Shown: positions 20,786 to 29,437 of the stretch, piece by piece
Numbering within the stretch: position 1 is the first letter of the stretch
How the letters are laid out: every line of letters starts with the position of its first letter
Assembly (NCBI RefSeq): GCF_029109325.1
Contig: NZ_JAQKQJ010000010.1
Location: 310,001 to 374,000 of the forward strand
Direction of reading: 5' to 3'
DNA: 64,000 bases
DNA from: Nodosilinea sp. PGN35
GTDB lineage: Bacteria; Cyanobacteriota; Cyanobacteriia; Phormidesmidales; Phormidesmidaceae
Translations under genes and position numbers: made by a program
Notes under the pieces: model-generated
Databases searched by the model: none
What the model was told of the DNA's origin: nothing
The model's input: the letters and a program-made list of their open reading frames with translations, nothing else

Positions 20786-22860
20786 ATGGCTCAACTGATG
20801 ATACACGCCAAGGTGTTTAAGCACTTCTACAAGCTGCCAACCAAGGTGCAAAAGAAGGTCGCCACCCTAATAGAAAAATTTCAGGTGGATCCCTGGGACC
20901 CTGCCATTGGCCTGCATGGGCTCAAAGAAACCATGCTGGATGAAAAAGTGCGAGGGGCTGACCTGCCCGATGGCTATCGGGCGATCGTGATTGCTCCAGA
21001 ACAGGGCGATACCTTTTTGTTAGTTCACATCGACTCCCACGATCGCGCCTACGACTGGGCCAAAAACAAGCGCTTTGAAGTCCATGGCAGCACTGGCGCA
21101 TTTCAAATCTTTGACGCCCAAGCGACTCAGCAAGCTGTTCAACAGGTGGCAACGCCAGCACCCTACAGCCTAGCTAACCCCTACATCCTTCAAAATCTCT
21201 CAGATGATGAGCTGTTCCAGGCGGGTGTGCCGCAGCTGCTCATCCCCGCTGTGCGAGAAGTCCGCAGTGACCATGACCTAGAGAGGTTGAGCAAATATTT
21301 GCCCGACGAATGTGCTGAAGTGCTGATTGGCTACGCCGCTGGCCTGTCCCTCGATGAGGCCCTAGCCCAAGCCCTAGGGTCTGATAATGAAGCACCTACC
21401 ACCGCATCAGTAGAAGGCCCCGGCGACTTCTCGAAACTAACCCAGCGATCCAACCGCGACCTGGTAATCGTCGAGGGCGAAGATGCGCTCAAGGCCATGC
21501 TCCAGGGCGGCACCCTGGAGGAGTGGCGCATTTTCCTCCATCCACGCCAGCGCCAGCTGGTGGAGTGGGAGGTGAACGGTCCTATGAGCATCACCGGGGC
21601 CGCCGGAACTGGGAAAACTGTAGCCCTGCTACATCGAGCTGTTCACCTGGCCCGAAAGCTCGACAATCCCAAAGACAAAATTTTGCTAGTGACGTTTTCG
21701 ACCAACCTGGCGATCACCCTCAAAGGGTACATCCCTCGGCTTGACCCAGGGTTACCGACCAAATCGAGGTCACCCACCTCAACCAGTTAGCTCGCACCAT
21801 CTGCCAGCGGGGCGGCTGGAAGGGACGCATTGCCTCCCCCGAAGAGCGTGATGAATTGTGGAACGAAGTCTGGGCTGACCCAACTATTGCCGACCTACCG
21901 ATGACGAAGGCCGACCTTCAAGAAGAATTTAACCTTGTGGTCGATGCCAATGGCATTGAAACCGAGGAAGACTACCTGACAACGGTGCGCACCGGCAGGC
22001 CCCGCCTGGGTCGTAAGCAGCGGCGGGAGGCTTGGCCCGTTTTCAAGGCTTTTAAACGCCTGCTGCTCAAGCGAAACTTGATCACTTTTGAGGGAGCGAT
22101 CCACCAGGCTCGTCTAGTAGTAGAGCAGGGTAACTTTCCTCAGTTTCGCTATGTGTTAGCCGATGAGGTACAAGATTTTAGCCTCGAAGGTCTGCGGCTG
22201 CTGGCCGCCCTCAGCCCCTTAAACAGTGGTCAGCTCAATCCTCTCTCTGTGGCTGGGGACGGGCACCAGCGCATCTACCGCACCCGCGTTCCCCTCAGCC
22301 GGGCGGGCATAGAAGTGAGAGGACGCTCCAAACGCCTGAAGGTGAACTACCGCACCAGTGAGCAAATTCGCCGCTTTGCCGAGCAAATTCTGGCTGGGTT
22401 AGAGGTCGATGACCTGAACGAGGGCAAGACCAGCACCGTCGGCGATCGCTCCGTCTTCACTGGGCCAAACCCTGAAATTGTCAACTGTACTAACGAACAA
22501 GAGGAAGCCCAGGTCATTGCTCAGTGGGCCAAGTCTCTAATAGAAGCGGGCCAATTCTCTGACCATGAAATTTGCGTTACCCCTTGTAAGCCGAATGTTC
22601 GCGCTGCGCTACGGGCCGAGGGGTTAGAAACCCATGAGCTACAACCCAGGAAAGAAGACCCCGGCCCCGAAGAACCTGGGGTGCGCCTGGGCACAATGAA
22701 GCGGATTAAGGGGCTGGAGTTTAAGGCGATCGCTATGGCCTGTGCAGGTGATACCGACGCCATGAATGACCTGGCTGGTGCCGATCTACTCAACAAGTGT
22801 GAACGCTATGTGGCGGCTACCCGCGCCAGAGAAGCGCTGCTGGTCTGTATCCGTAAGTAG
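20786..22860 (+). pseudogene. UvrD-family helicase with RelE/ParE-like N-terminal domain, frameshifted
   Basis: One gene in two segments, 20786-~21755 and ~21751-22860. Loss of a G from the GGGT tract near 21750 would explain the shift. The first ~100 residues (FYKLPTKVQKKVATLIEKF, DGYRAIVIAP) look like a RelE/ParE-fold toxin or its remnant. Walker A is TGAAGTGKT (~residue 268), Walker B is LADEVQDFS, then NYRTSEQIRRFA, KRIKGLEFKA and YVAATRARE, the superfamily 1 helicase motifs. It starts 16 bases after the DUF1998 helicase, so the two are one operon. The start at 20786 (ATG after GGGAGAACGA) is preferred to 20750. It likely completes the DISARM-like system as a 3'-5' helicase. Confidence 0.8.
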
Positions 22861-22927
22861 CTATGTCAGCATGAACTTATCAAATTCATCAGTGGTGTGA
22901 ATAATTTGTGTTTTGAAGGAACAGTCC

Positions 22928-24067
22928 GTGTTTCAGCACTACCGATATATCAGCGGTCGCACCCTTTTAGGTCTGCCGAAACTGGATCGTTGTCAGTCGT
23001 TGCCTTCTAATACCTGGACGGCGGCGGAACACCTGTGGCATGTGGTGTTCATCTCCCATCGGTGGGGCAATCAGGCTGATCCTGATCCGGCAGGTTCGCA
23101 GTTGGCAGCCTTGCAAAAACTGCTGCAACGGATGGTCGAGATCGCGGAGGTGATTTCCAATGAGCGGGTTGGTAGGGAAGGGGCAAAAGAGAGGCTGGCT
23201 CGTCTGCCTTCGCTCAACCAACAGGGAACTTTGCAGGCCGCGCATCTGGTTTTTCGCAGTCTGGCCGCAGCGGAATCGATCCCTGAGGCAGACGAGATCT
23301 GGAGTCATGGGCGCGCCATTGTGGATGTGATTGGGTTCTGGTATGACTATTCCTGCTTGCCGCAGGATCCGAGAAACCCGGCGGAAGACCAGGAGTTTGC
23401 CCAAACGTTGCAGGGCATTGGCGAGATGATTTTGTCGCCGCAGGTTAGCACGTTGGTATTGCGGAAGGAGGGGGATGGCTATCTCAGCCGGGGGTGGTGT
23501 TTTGCAGAGTCAATGATTGCCCAGTCGAAGAGCGACCCTTATATGCCAATGGTGTTACGGACTGATCGCTGGGGTGAACCAGTCTCGGTGTTTAATTCGG
23601 GTGCTTTTGCGGCGTATAAACCTCTTGTGGAACAGGCAATGGCGCTATGGGAAAGCCCTGCCAGTACTATGAGTGCCTGGGAATTGTTTAGTGCCGTCAT
23701 TCAGGCAACGGCTTTACCCCTGTTGCTGAAATCTGAATCCTCGACTTCAGAGTTTGCTCTGGCACTGAGCGATACCATTACCCCTGGGACGCGGGTATTG
23801 GCTCAGATCCAGACCTGCTTAGTGATGGTTCAGGAGGGTGAGCCTCTGGATCTGGCGGTGCCTTTGGCAAGTTTATTGCAGGGTCAGGGGTTGGGCTGTC
23901 GGGAACAGCGAGATTATATTCTGGTGGCGTTGCTGTTGCTGAAGTCGATTACCAGTGAGGATGCAGTGGGGGAGATGAGGATCTGGCGGGAGGCACTGGT
24001 GCGGTTTACGGAGGGGTTGCCGTTGGAGGTGGTGCGGCGGGATGGGGAGTTGGTGTGGCAGTCGTAG
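22928..24067 (+). CDS. SHRW-motif TIR-like protein
   Basis: About 379 residues, GTG start at 22928 after GAAGGA. The N-terminal half has VVFISHRWGN, then WYDYSCLPQ, TLVLRKEGDGYLSRGWC and a following Glu. These segments belong to a TIR-like fold known mainly from eukaryotic and a few bacterial proteins; the Cys/Glu pair may be catalytic. The C-terminal half is helical, with no clear motif. Similar domains serve as NAD-cleaving or signalling effectors in immunity; activity here is inferred. Its stop TAG is supplied by a palindromic repeat it shares with the convergent TPR gene. Confidence 0.65.
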   Translation: MFQHYRYISGRTLLGLPKLDRCQSLPSNTWTAAEHLWHVVFISHRWGNQADPDPAGSQLAALQKLLQRMVEIAEVISNERVGREGAKERLARLPSLNQQGTLQAAHLVFRSLAAAESIPEADEIWSHGRAIVDVIGFWYDYSCLPQDPRNPAEDQEFAQTLQGIGEMILSPQVSTLVLRKEGDGYLSRGWCFAESMIAQSKSDPYMPMVLRTDRWGEPVSVFNSGAFAAYKPLVEQAMALWESPASTMSAWELFSAVIQATALPLLLKSESSTSEFALALSDTITPGTRVLAQIQTCLVMVQEGEPLDLAVPLASLLQGQGLGCREQRDYILVALLLLKSITSEDAVGEMRIWREALVRFTEGLPLEVVRRDGELVWQS

Positions 24068-24153
24068 GTTGGATAGAGCAAAGCGAAACCCAACAAGCAG
24101 AGTCTAGTGATCGAATGAGGGTGTTGGGTCGCGCAGGCTTGACCCAACCTACG
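24063..24153. repeat. Palindromic repeat supplying both convergent stop codons
   Basis: The outer inverted arms are CGTAGGTTGG (24063-24072) and CCAACCTACG (24144-24153). Inner arms ACCCAACA and TGTTGGGT lie at 24088-24095 and 24122-24129. The TAG inside the left arm ends the plus-strand SHRW gene. The same triplet read on the minus strand in the right arm ends the TPR gene. The element can also act as a two-way transcript end. Confidence 0.8.
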
Positions 24154-25294
24154 GGAGGAGAGTGTCGCATTCGGCTTGCAGTTCGCGGATGTTGTCCTGG
24201 CATTCGGTTAAGCCAACCTGGCGGTCTAACCGCACCGCCAGGGGGAATGCCCACCGGAGCCAGCGACGGGCTTTGGGGATGTAGCGCTGGGGATTGCCCT
24301 GCTTTGCCTGGTAAATCCGGATTTCTGCCATGTCCCGGTAGATCTCGTAAATACCGCTTACTTCACCGAGCTGACGGGCATAGCGCCAGGTCTGGATCTT
24401 GGCTTCGATGCACTGGGGGAGCCGCTCTTGCTTGTAGTAGACCGTACCCAACAGGTCATAGGCATCACGAATCGGTTCCAGAGACTCAATCCCCCGTGCC
24501 AACTCCAGGGACTTGAGGGCACAGGTCTCCGCCTCCGCCCAGTCCTGCCGCGCCAGCGCCACCTGCGCCAATCCCTTCCATGCCCACAACTGATCATAAT
24601 CATTAAACTCAACCCCCTCCGCCACTTCCCGGTAGGCATCGGTGGCAGCATCCAGGCGCTCCATCTCTCGCAGCAGGTCGCCCAGCTGGCACAAATGCGT
24701 CCCCAGGGTGTAGCCTGGTGCATTGGGGTGGCGACGGCACAGTGCCAGAGCTGCTTCCATCTCGCTCAGGGCAGCCTCCAGTTTTCCCTGTGCTTTCCAA
24801 AGTTGTCCTTGCTTGAGCCGTAACCCGGCAGCCCAGTGGCGCTTGCCCACCCCCGCCAGCCAGTCCAAGCCTCGATCGATCACCCGCTCCAGATCCGCTG
24901 CCGCCATCTCCGGCAAAAACCGCCCCACCTCCACAAAGTTCCGAAAGCCGCCTGCCACATACCAGAGGTCATCCTCATCCAGCTTGCGGCTCTGCTCCGG
25001 GTCGTAGGCGACCCCAATCAGCCAGGTAAACACCTCCAGCGCCGCCTGATCCTTCCCCTGCATCCGCTGCATCGTGGCAAGCCAGAACCGTTCTTTGATC
25101 AGCAGGGACAGGTCGTTGATTTCTGCTGCCAGGTCTGCTGCCCGTTGCCAAAACTTCTCCGCTTTGGCGTATTGCAGTTCGTCCCAGCAGTCGCTTGCCA
25201 GTTGGTGGAGCTGCTGAATTTCCTCCCGCTTTTCCTCCTGGGCGAGGTAGGTGTCAATATCAAAGTCATCGCTGAAGAGGTCAAAGTCAGTCAT
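24149..25294 (-). CDS. TPR-repeat protein, Hsp90-associated cluster
   Basis: A 381-residue, helical, acidic protein made of several tetratricopeptide-like repeats (for example AALSEMEAALALCRRHP and AETCALKSLELARG). There is no signal peptide, so it should be cytosolic. TPR proteins often bind Hsp90 or act as sensors; here the gene lies downstream of the Hsp90-TIR-like gene, on the same strand, after xisH and xisI with short gaps, so they are probably one operon. It may be a partner or sensor of that system; this is inferred. Confidence 0.72.
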   Translation of the reverse strand: MTDFDLFSDDFDIDTYLAQEEKREEIQQLHQLASDCWDELQYAKAEKFWQRAADLAAEINDLSLLIKERFWLATMQRMQGKDQAALEVFTWLIGVAYDPEQSRKLDEDDLWYVAGGFRNFVEVGRFLPEMAAADLERVIDRGLDWLAGVGKRHWAAGLRLKQGQLWKAQGKLEAALSEMEAALALCRRHPNAPGYTLGTHLCQLGDLLREMERLDAATDAYREVAEGVEFNDYDQLWAWKGLAQVALARQDWAEAETCALKSLELARGIESLEPIRDAYDLLGTVYYKQERLPQCIEAKIQTWRYARQLGEVSGIYEIYRDMAEIRIYQAKQGNPQRYIPKARRWLRWAFPLAVRLDRQVGLTECQDNIRELQAECDTLLP

Positions 25295-25300
25295 GGGAGC

Positions 25301-25621
25301 TTAAATGGCAAGGGCGAGGGGGGCTTCGGGCAAAAAGGCAAGGACAATCTGATCGGAGGGAACGCCCAACTCGATCAAGTCCTGGGTAATGCCTTGCTCC
25401 ATGCCGTCATACTCCAGATAAATGCGGTCATCTTGTAGGGTGATGTAGATCAGGTTGCCCCGCACCCTGCGCCCCTGGCTCCAGCCCGTCTGCATCAGGG
25501 CATAGCGATTCTGAGTATCGTCGAAAACGGTATCGAGTCGAATTTGCCCGTGAGATGGGGTCAATCGGGCATATTCGCTGATTACCTGTTTCACCTTTTC
25601 CCTCAGAGTGGCGGTATCCAT
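25301..25621 (-). CDS. xisI: XisI family protein
   Basis: A 106-residue XisI-family protein, recognised by LTPSHGQIRLDTVFDD and the GMEQGITQDLIELGVP segment. XisI and XisH are needed for fdxN element excision in heterocyst-forming Anabaena, but the family is spread through many cyanobacteria without such elements. It overlaps xisH by 19 bases, and the TPR gene follows after 6 bases. Confidence 0.85.
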   Translation of the reverse strand: MDTATLREKVKQVISEYARLTPSHGQIRLDTVFDDTQNRYALMQTGWSQGRRVRGNLIYITLQDDRIYLEYDGMEQGITQDLIELGVPSDQIVLAFLPEAPLALAI

Positions 25622-26028
25622 TGTTTCACCTCAGTAGTCTCGACATCCACAACCAACAGATTGAGCGGCAAATCTTGCAGCACCAGTTCCCCGATCGGCT
25701 CTCGAAATAGCTCGTCATACACGGTATCGGTTACTGCCAGATACAACCGTCGCTCTGGATCGACCCGCGCCAATAGAAGCTGATACAGCATATATTGACC
25801 AATGGCTTGCTCTAGCTCGGCAATGGGCGATTTGCCCCGCAGTTCTTTAATTTCGATGGCGATCCGATAGTTGCCCCGCTCGGCTCCAATAAACCGTCCA
25901 GTTATTCCCAAGTCTACAAATAGAAACCGCTCGCCGTAGGAGATCACATAGGGATCGTCGGTAATCGTCCACCCTGCATGAATCAAGGCAGCTTTTACCC
26001 GATCATGAATGGCATCTCTGGACGGCAT
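25603..26028 (-). CDS. xisH: XisH family nuclease-fold protein
   Basis: A 141-residue XisH-family protein. LFVDLGITG, then AIEIKELRGKS, gives the Asp, Glu and Lys spacing of a PD-(D/E)XK nuclease fold, followed by ELEQAIGQYMLY. Family role: excision control together with XisI; a nuclease role is inferred. It sits between the Hsp90-TIR-like gene and xisI on one strand. Confidence 0.85.
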   Translation of the reverse strand: MPSRDAIHDRVKAALIHAGWTITDDPYVISYGERFLFVDLGITGRFIGAERGNYRIAIEIKELRGKSPIAELEQAIGQYMLYQLLLARVDPERRLYLAVTDTVYDELFREPIGELVLQDLPLNLLVVDVETTEVKQWIPPL

Positions 26029-26059
26029 GGCAGTTTAACGAATTGCTGGATGATGGATC

Positions 26060-28711
26060 TCATAGCCCAAAATGCTTTTTCAAAAAGTCTTGAGCATCGG
26101 CGATCGCGCCCTTTTCTGCATTGCGGGTCAAGTTTAGCGTTGTGGCAATGTCTTCGGAGGAAGCCGCCAGGAATGCCTCGACGGTTTTATAGGTTTTACT
26201 GATTTTTTCAGCAAGGGGGCGATCGCACTGGTTGTTACGCACGAGTACGTTGGCAGATAGGAACGTTTTTGTTGCTGAATGTTTGAGTGAGTCTAAATCT
26301 GGGCGACGTTCCAATTCGCTGCGGAGTTGCTGGGCAAGTGTTTCAATATCTGGCTTCTCCAGATCCCATTGGGAATAGGGGTGATAAAGATTTCCCTGGA
26401 GATCAGCGGCAATTTCCTCCTGGGCATCTTCTCGACACAGATAAATCAACGGACGACCTTTGTAATGTCCCATTGCCCCAATTTCCAAGAACACATTGGG
26501 GTTCTTATCACTAATATCCGCCAGGTAACAATGACTGCGGGCAATATGCGCCTCTACATTGGCGGAAATGGTCAGTCCCAAGAGTTTGCTATCGGCACGA
26601 ATGACTTCCCACCCATAGGGTTTGTCTTCCAGCACCATCTTTAAGGCTTCCAGCAAGGGCTTAAACTTGTCATCAAACGGCATGGCGACAAAACAGCTAA
26701 TATGCTCTGTCTGACTGTCGTTTTGAGCGGCGACCTGTGCCCGTAGTTCCTGATCCTTATCGTCGATCTGGAGCCTGAGCTTGGTAATCTGCCCTTCCAG
26801 CTTTTGAGCGCGATCTGTTTGAGTAATCATGCGATCGATCACCCGGCTAAAGCTTTTGAAGATGACCTCTGCATTGCCAGCCGTCAAAACTTGATTGATC
26901 AACATGATGGAGTTGTTGTAGATCGCCATGCAAGCATCGATCTTGTCTTCTGATGGCGGCATTTTGGCAAGTTGCTGCACGGTGGGATTATCCGCATTTA
27001 AGTACAGCGTCACCGGAACCGATCGCTCTCCCTGCAATACATCCTTCACCAGCTTCCGCACCTCTTCGGGGATCATGACGTTATCCCCCGCCTGCTGAAG
27101 TTTTTGCCGATTCTTGGCCGCCGCCGATAATACACTCAATGCTGGAATTGACTCTGGTTTAAATCGCACTGCTTTGGCAACACTGCGGCGATCGGGCATT
27201 CCCCGGGTAAATTCCTGCTCCAGTTGGCGAAACTCCTTATGTTCTTCTGGATTGAGCGCTTCAAAAATAACATTTGACTCGCCAATGTTGAGTTGCCGCA
27301 GCTTAATTTCAGGATGCAGCCTGCCATACCGCTCTAAAAAGTCATCCTCAAACACCTGGCTGGCATCCACTACCAGCAATTTTCGTGCATCACACAACAT
27401 ATAGAACTGAGTGGCACTGCCGCGCTCATCAAAGTAGAGCAGATCAGTTTCGGATTGTCCCTGGCTTTTTGCTGCCTCAAAATAGGTGCTGAGGCTCATC
27501 GGTCCCTGGTTCGTTTCAAACGGAATCAAATCGGCAACCGCCCGGAAGAAGTTATCATCCCGCAGTGCCATCCCTTTCATGTGGTAATGGTGCCAGTCGC
27601 AAAGTTGTTGAAATCGGGTGGGGTCATCCTTGGAAAGCTGTGTCAGGTGTCTGATTACCTCGTGCCCCAGTTGTTCTTTAATCTCCTTCTGAATTGCATC
27701 CTGCTGCACTGCATCCCGCGAAGCTGTCAAAGTCAGTGCTGGAGAGTCAATAATGCCCCGCACGAACTTTGCCCAGGAGGGCAACATCTCCCGATTTGCC
27801 TCCATGACAAACATGCGGGACTGGTAGATGTCTACAAAGCCACTGGTGTTTATATCGGGAATGCGGTTATCTGACACATACAGCACCCCATCCACCTTGT
27901 ATGGCTTGCTCAGATGAATCGGAATCGTAGACAGTGGATTGTCAGGAAACCGCCTTGCCACAAACATCGCCATTTCTAGCACTTCATCTTTCGGATTGTT
28001 ATAGTGCTTATGCCAGGGTGCGTTCACAGCATTGGCAGGTGCTTCGTCATCGTTTAGATAAATGCTGACGGGCAAAAAGTCGGCATACTTGCGGATCGCC
28101 TTGCGGAGTTCCTCTAGCAGCAACATATCCCGATAGTTATCATTGATGAAGAGGGTAACGGTAGACCCCGGATCTTGGCGCTCTCCAGGGATGAGGTCGT
28201 AGGTCTTCTCACCACTACTTTCCCAATGCCACGGCGAGTGATTGGCTTGCCAAGAGAGGGTTTCTACCACTACGCGATCGGCCACAATAAAGGCCGATAG
28301 CAAGCCAATGCCAAACTGCCCAATCACCGTCACATCCGCCTGCCGCCCCTTCTGCACCAAGTTGCGCCGAAAGGCATCCGTACCGCTGCGCCCGATAGTA
28401 GAGAGGTAATCTTTCACCTCCTGCTCCGTCATCCCTGCGCCATTGTCGGTAAAGCTAATCGTCCCTGCTTCCCGATCCACCTTCACCCGGATCACCCCCT
28501 CCGGTGCCCCTACCCCCTGTAGCTCCCGCCTGCGCTTCACCGAGTCATGGGCGTTTTGCAGCATCTCCCGCACAAACACATCCGCTTCGGCGTACAGGTT
28601 TTTCGCCAGCAGTTTGATCAACCCCTGCAAGTCAATCTGAAACTCACTTGAGGCGGGGGCGCTGTTAGCGGGTTGGGGGGCTTGGCCGGATTGAGCAGAG
28701 TTCCTGGGCAT
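26060..28711 (-). CDS. Hsp90 (HtpG-like) chaperone fused to a TIR-like nucleotide-hydrolase domain
   Basis: An 883-residue fusion. Residues ~25-630 are Hsp90-like: GHKL ATPase motifs FVREMLQNAHDS, FTDNGAGMT, IGQFGIGLLSAF, then a middle domain with VYVSDNRIPD-type strands (VLYVSDNRIPD). A coiled coil follows (~640-670). Residues ~695-815 read ISCFVAMPFDD...IRADSK...ISANVEAHIARSH...NPNVFLEIGA. This is the nucleoside-deoxyribosyltransferase/TIR-like fold seen as an effector in bacterial immune proteins. The last ~60 residues are helical. A plain HtpG ends near 630 residues, so the tail is an added module. Inference: Hsp90 senses stress or a phage product and gates a base- or NAD-cleaving effector. 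It shares a likely operon with xisH, xisI and the TPR gene. Confidence 0.85.
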   Translation of the reverse strand: MPRNSAQSGQAPQPANSAPASSEFQIDLQGLIKLLAKNLYAEADVFVREMLQNAHDSVKRRRELQGVGAPEGVIRVKVDREAGTISFTDNGAGMTEQEVKDYLSTIGRSGTDAFRRNLVQKGRQADVTVIGQFGIGLLSAFIVADRVVVETLSWQANHSPWHWESSGEKTYDLIPGERQDPGSTVTLFINDNYRDMLLLEELRKAIRKYADFLPVSIYLNDDEAPANAVNAPWHKHYNNPKDEVLEMAMFVARRFPDNPLSTIPIHLSKPYKVDGVLYVSDNRIPDINTSGFVDIYQSRMFVMEANREMLPSWAKFVRGIIDSPALTLTASRDAVQQDAIQKEIKEQLGHEVIRHLTQLSKDDPTRFQQLCDWHHYHMKGMALRDDNFFRAVADLIPFETNQGPMSLSTYFEAAKSQGQSETDLLYFDERGSATQFYMLCDARKLLVVDASQVFEDDFLERYGRLHPEIKLRQLNIGESNVIFEALNPEEHKEFRQLEQEFTRGMPDRRSVAKAVRFKPESIPALSVLSAAAKNRQKLQQAGDNVMIPEEVRKLVKDVLQGERSVPVTLYLNADNPTVQQLAKMPPSEDKIDACMAIYNNSIMLINQVLTAGNAEVIFKSFSRVIDRMITQTDRAQKLEGQITKLRLQIDDKDQELRAQVAAQNDSQTEHISCFVAMPFDDKFKPLLEALKMVLEDKPYGWEVIRADSKLLGLTISANVEAHIARSHCYLADISDKNPNVFLEIGAMGHYKGRPLIYLCREDAQEEIAADLQGNLYHPYSQWDLEKPDIETLAQQLRSELERRPDLDSLKHSATKTFLSANVLVRNNQCDRPLAEKISKTYKTVEAFLAASSEDIATTLNLTRNAEKGAIADAQDFLKKHFGL

Positions 28712-28921
28712 AGGGGCAAGAAAATAGCTGGTTTTCTAGGCAAAACGCTTCTCTATATAGTCTGCCCAAGATTCCCCCAAAACCTTTGAGGTTCCAATTA
28801 ATCCAGCAACCTGCTAGCCACGCTACATCTAGCGCCTGCAGAGCCTAAATGATTTTATTCAACACAATCCCTAGAAAAATCGCCAGAATAATACTCATAT
28901 ACTGCTTTTGGAGTTCCAACC

Positions 28922-29437
28922 ATGGCTAGATGTGTTTTCTTCAGCTTCCACTACCAACGCGATATTTTCCGAGTTAACACCGTTCGTAACCACTTCTTGA
29001 CCAAGGGTGGCTACAGTATCTCTGGCTATCAGGATCGCTCTCTTTGGGAGAAAGCCAAGACTAGTAACCCTCTAGCCTTGAAGCGCATGATCAATAGGGC
29101 ATTGGAGGGCACTACTGTCACCGTTGTTCTGATTGGAGCCGAAACCGCCGATCGCCCGTGGGTAAAGTACGAGATTGAGAAAAGCTTGGAGCGTGGGAAC
29201 GGTCTGCTCGGAATCTACATCTACAATATTCGACACGCTGTGACTAAGCAGACTGACTTCAAGGGCAAGAACCCTTTCGATCGCTATGCGATTGCACAGC
29301 CAAGTCCTTCTTTGCACACGGTCGACGTTCAAAGGATGGCGTCCAACCTCTATCCCACCTATGATTGGGTTCTTGATAGGGGATACAATAATTTCAGTAT
29401 GTGGGTAGAGAAGGCAGCAAAGGCGGCAGGCAAATGA
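28922..29437 (+). CDS. ThsB-like TIR-domain protein (DUF1863)
   Basis: A 171-residue cytosolic TIR-like protein of the DUF1863/MTH538 type, to which Thoeris ThsB belongs. It starts CVFFSFHYQRDIFRVNTVRN, the family's opening strand and helix, and continues with KRMINRALEGTTVTVVLIGAETADRPWVKYEI. In Thoeris, ThsB makes a cyclic ADP-ribose signal that activates a partner effector. No ThsA (SIR2-SLOG) gene is nearby. Its stop overlaps the next gene by four bases, so the small membrane protein is the likely partner. It is divergently placed from the Hsp90 gene, 210 bases away. Confidence 0.78.
   Translation: MARCVFFSFHYQRDIFRVNTVRNHFLTKGGYSISGYQDRSLWEKAKTSNPLALKRMINRALEGTTVTVVLIGAETADRPWVKYEIEKSLERGNGLLGIYIYNIRHAVTKQTDFKGKNPFDRYAIAQPSPSLHTVDVQRMASNLYPTYDWVLDRGYNNFSMWVEKAAKAAGK

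Noticed and set aside
25301..26028. fdxN element excision cassette
   Set aside because: There is no fdxN, no XisF recombinase and no heterocyst gene nearby; the family is widespread in cyanobacteria without such elements.
26060..28711. Ordinary housekeeping htpG
   Set aside because: It is ~250 residues too long, ends in a TIR-like domain, and lies in a defence island with xisH/xisI rather than in a chaperone context.
28922..29437. Complete Thoeris system
   Set aside because: A ThsB-like protein is present, but I find no SIR2-SLOG ThsA gene; the partner here is a small membrane protein.
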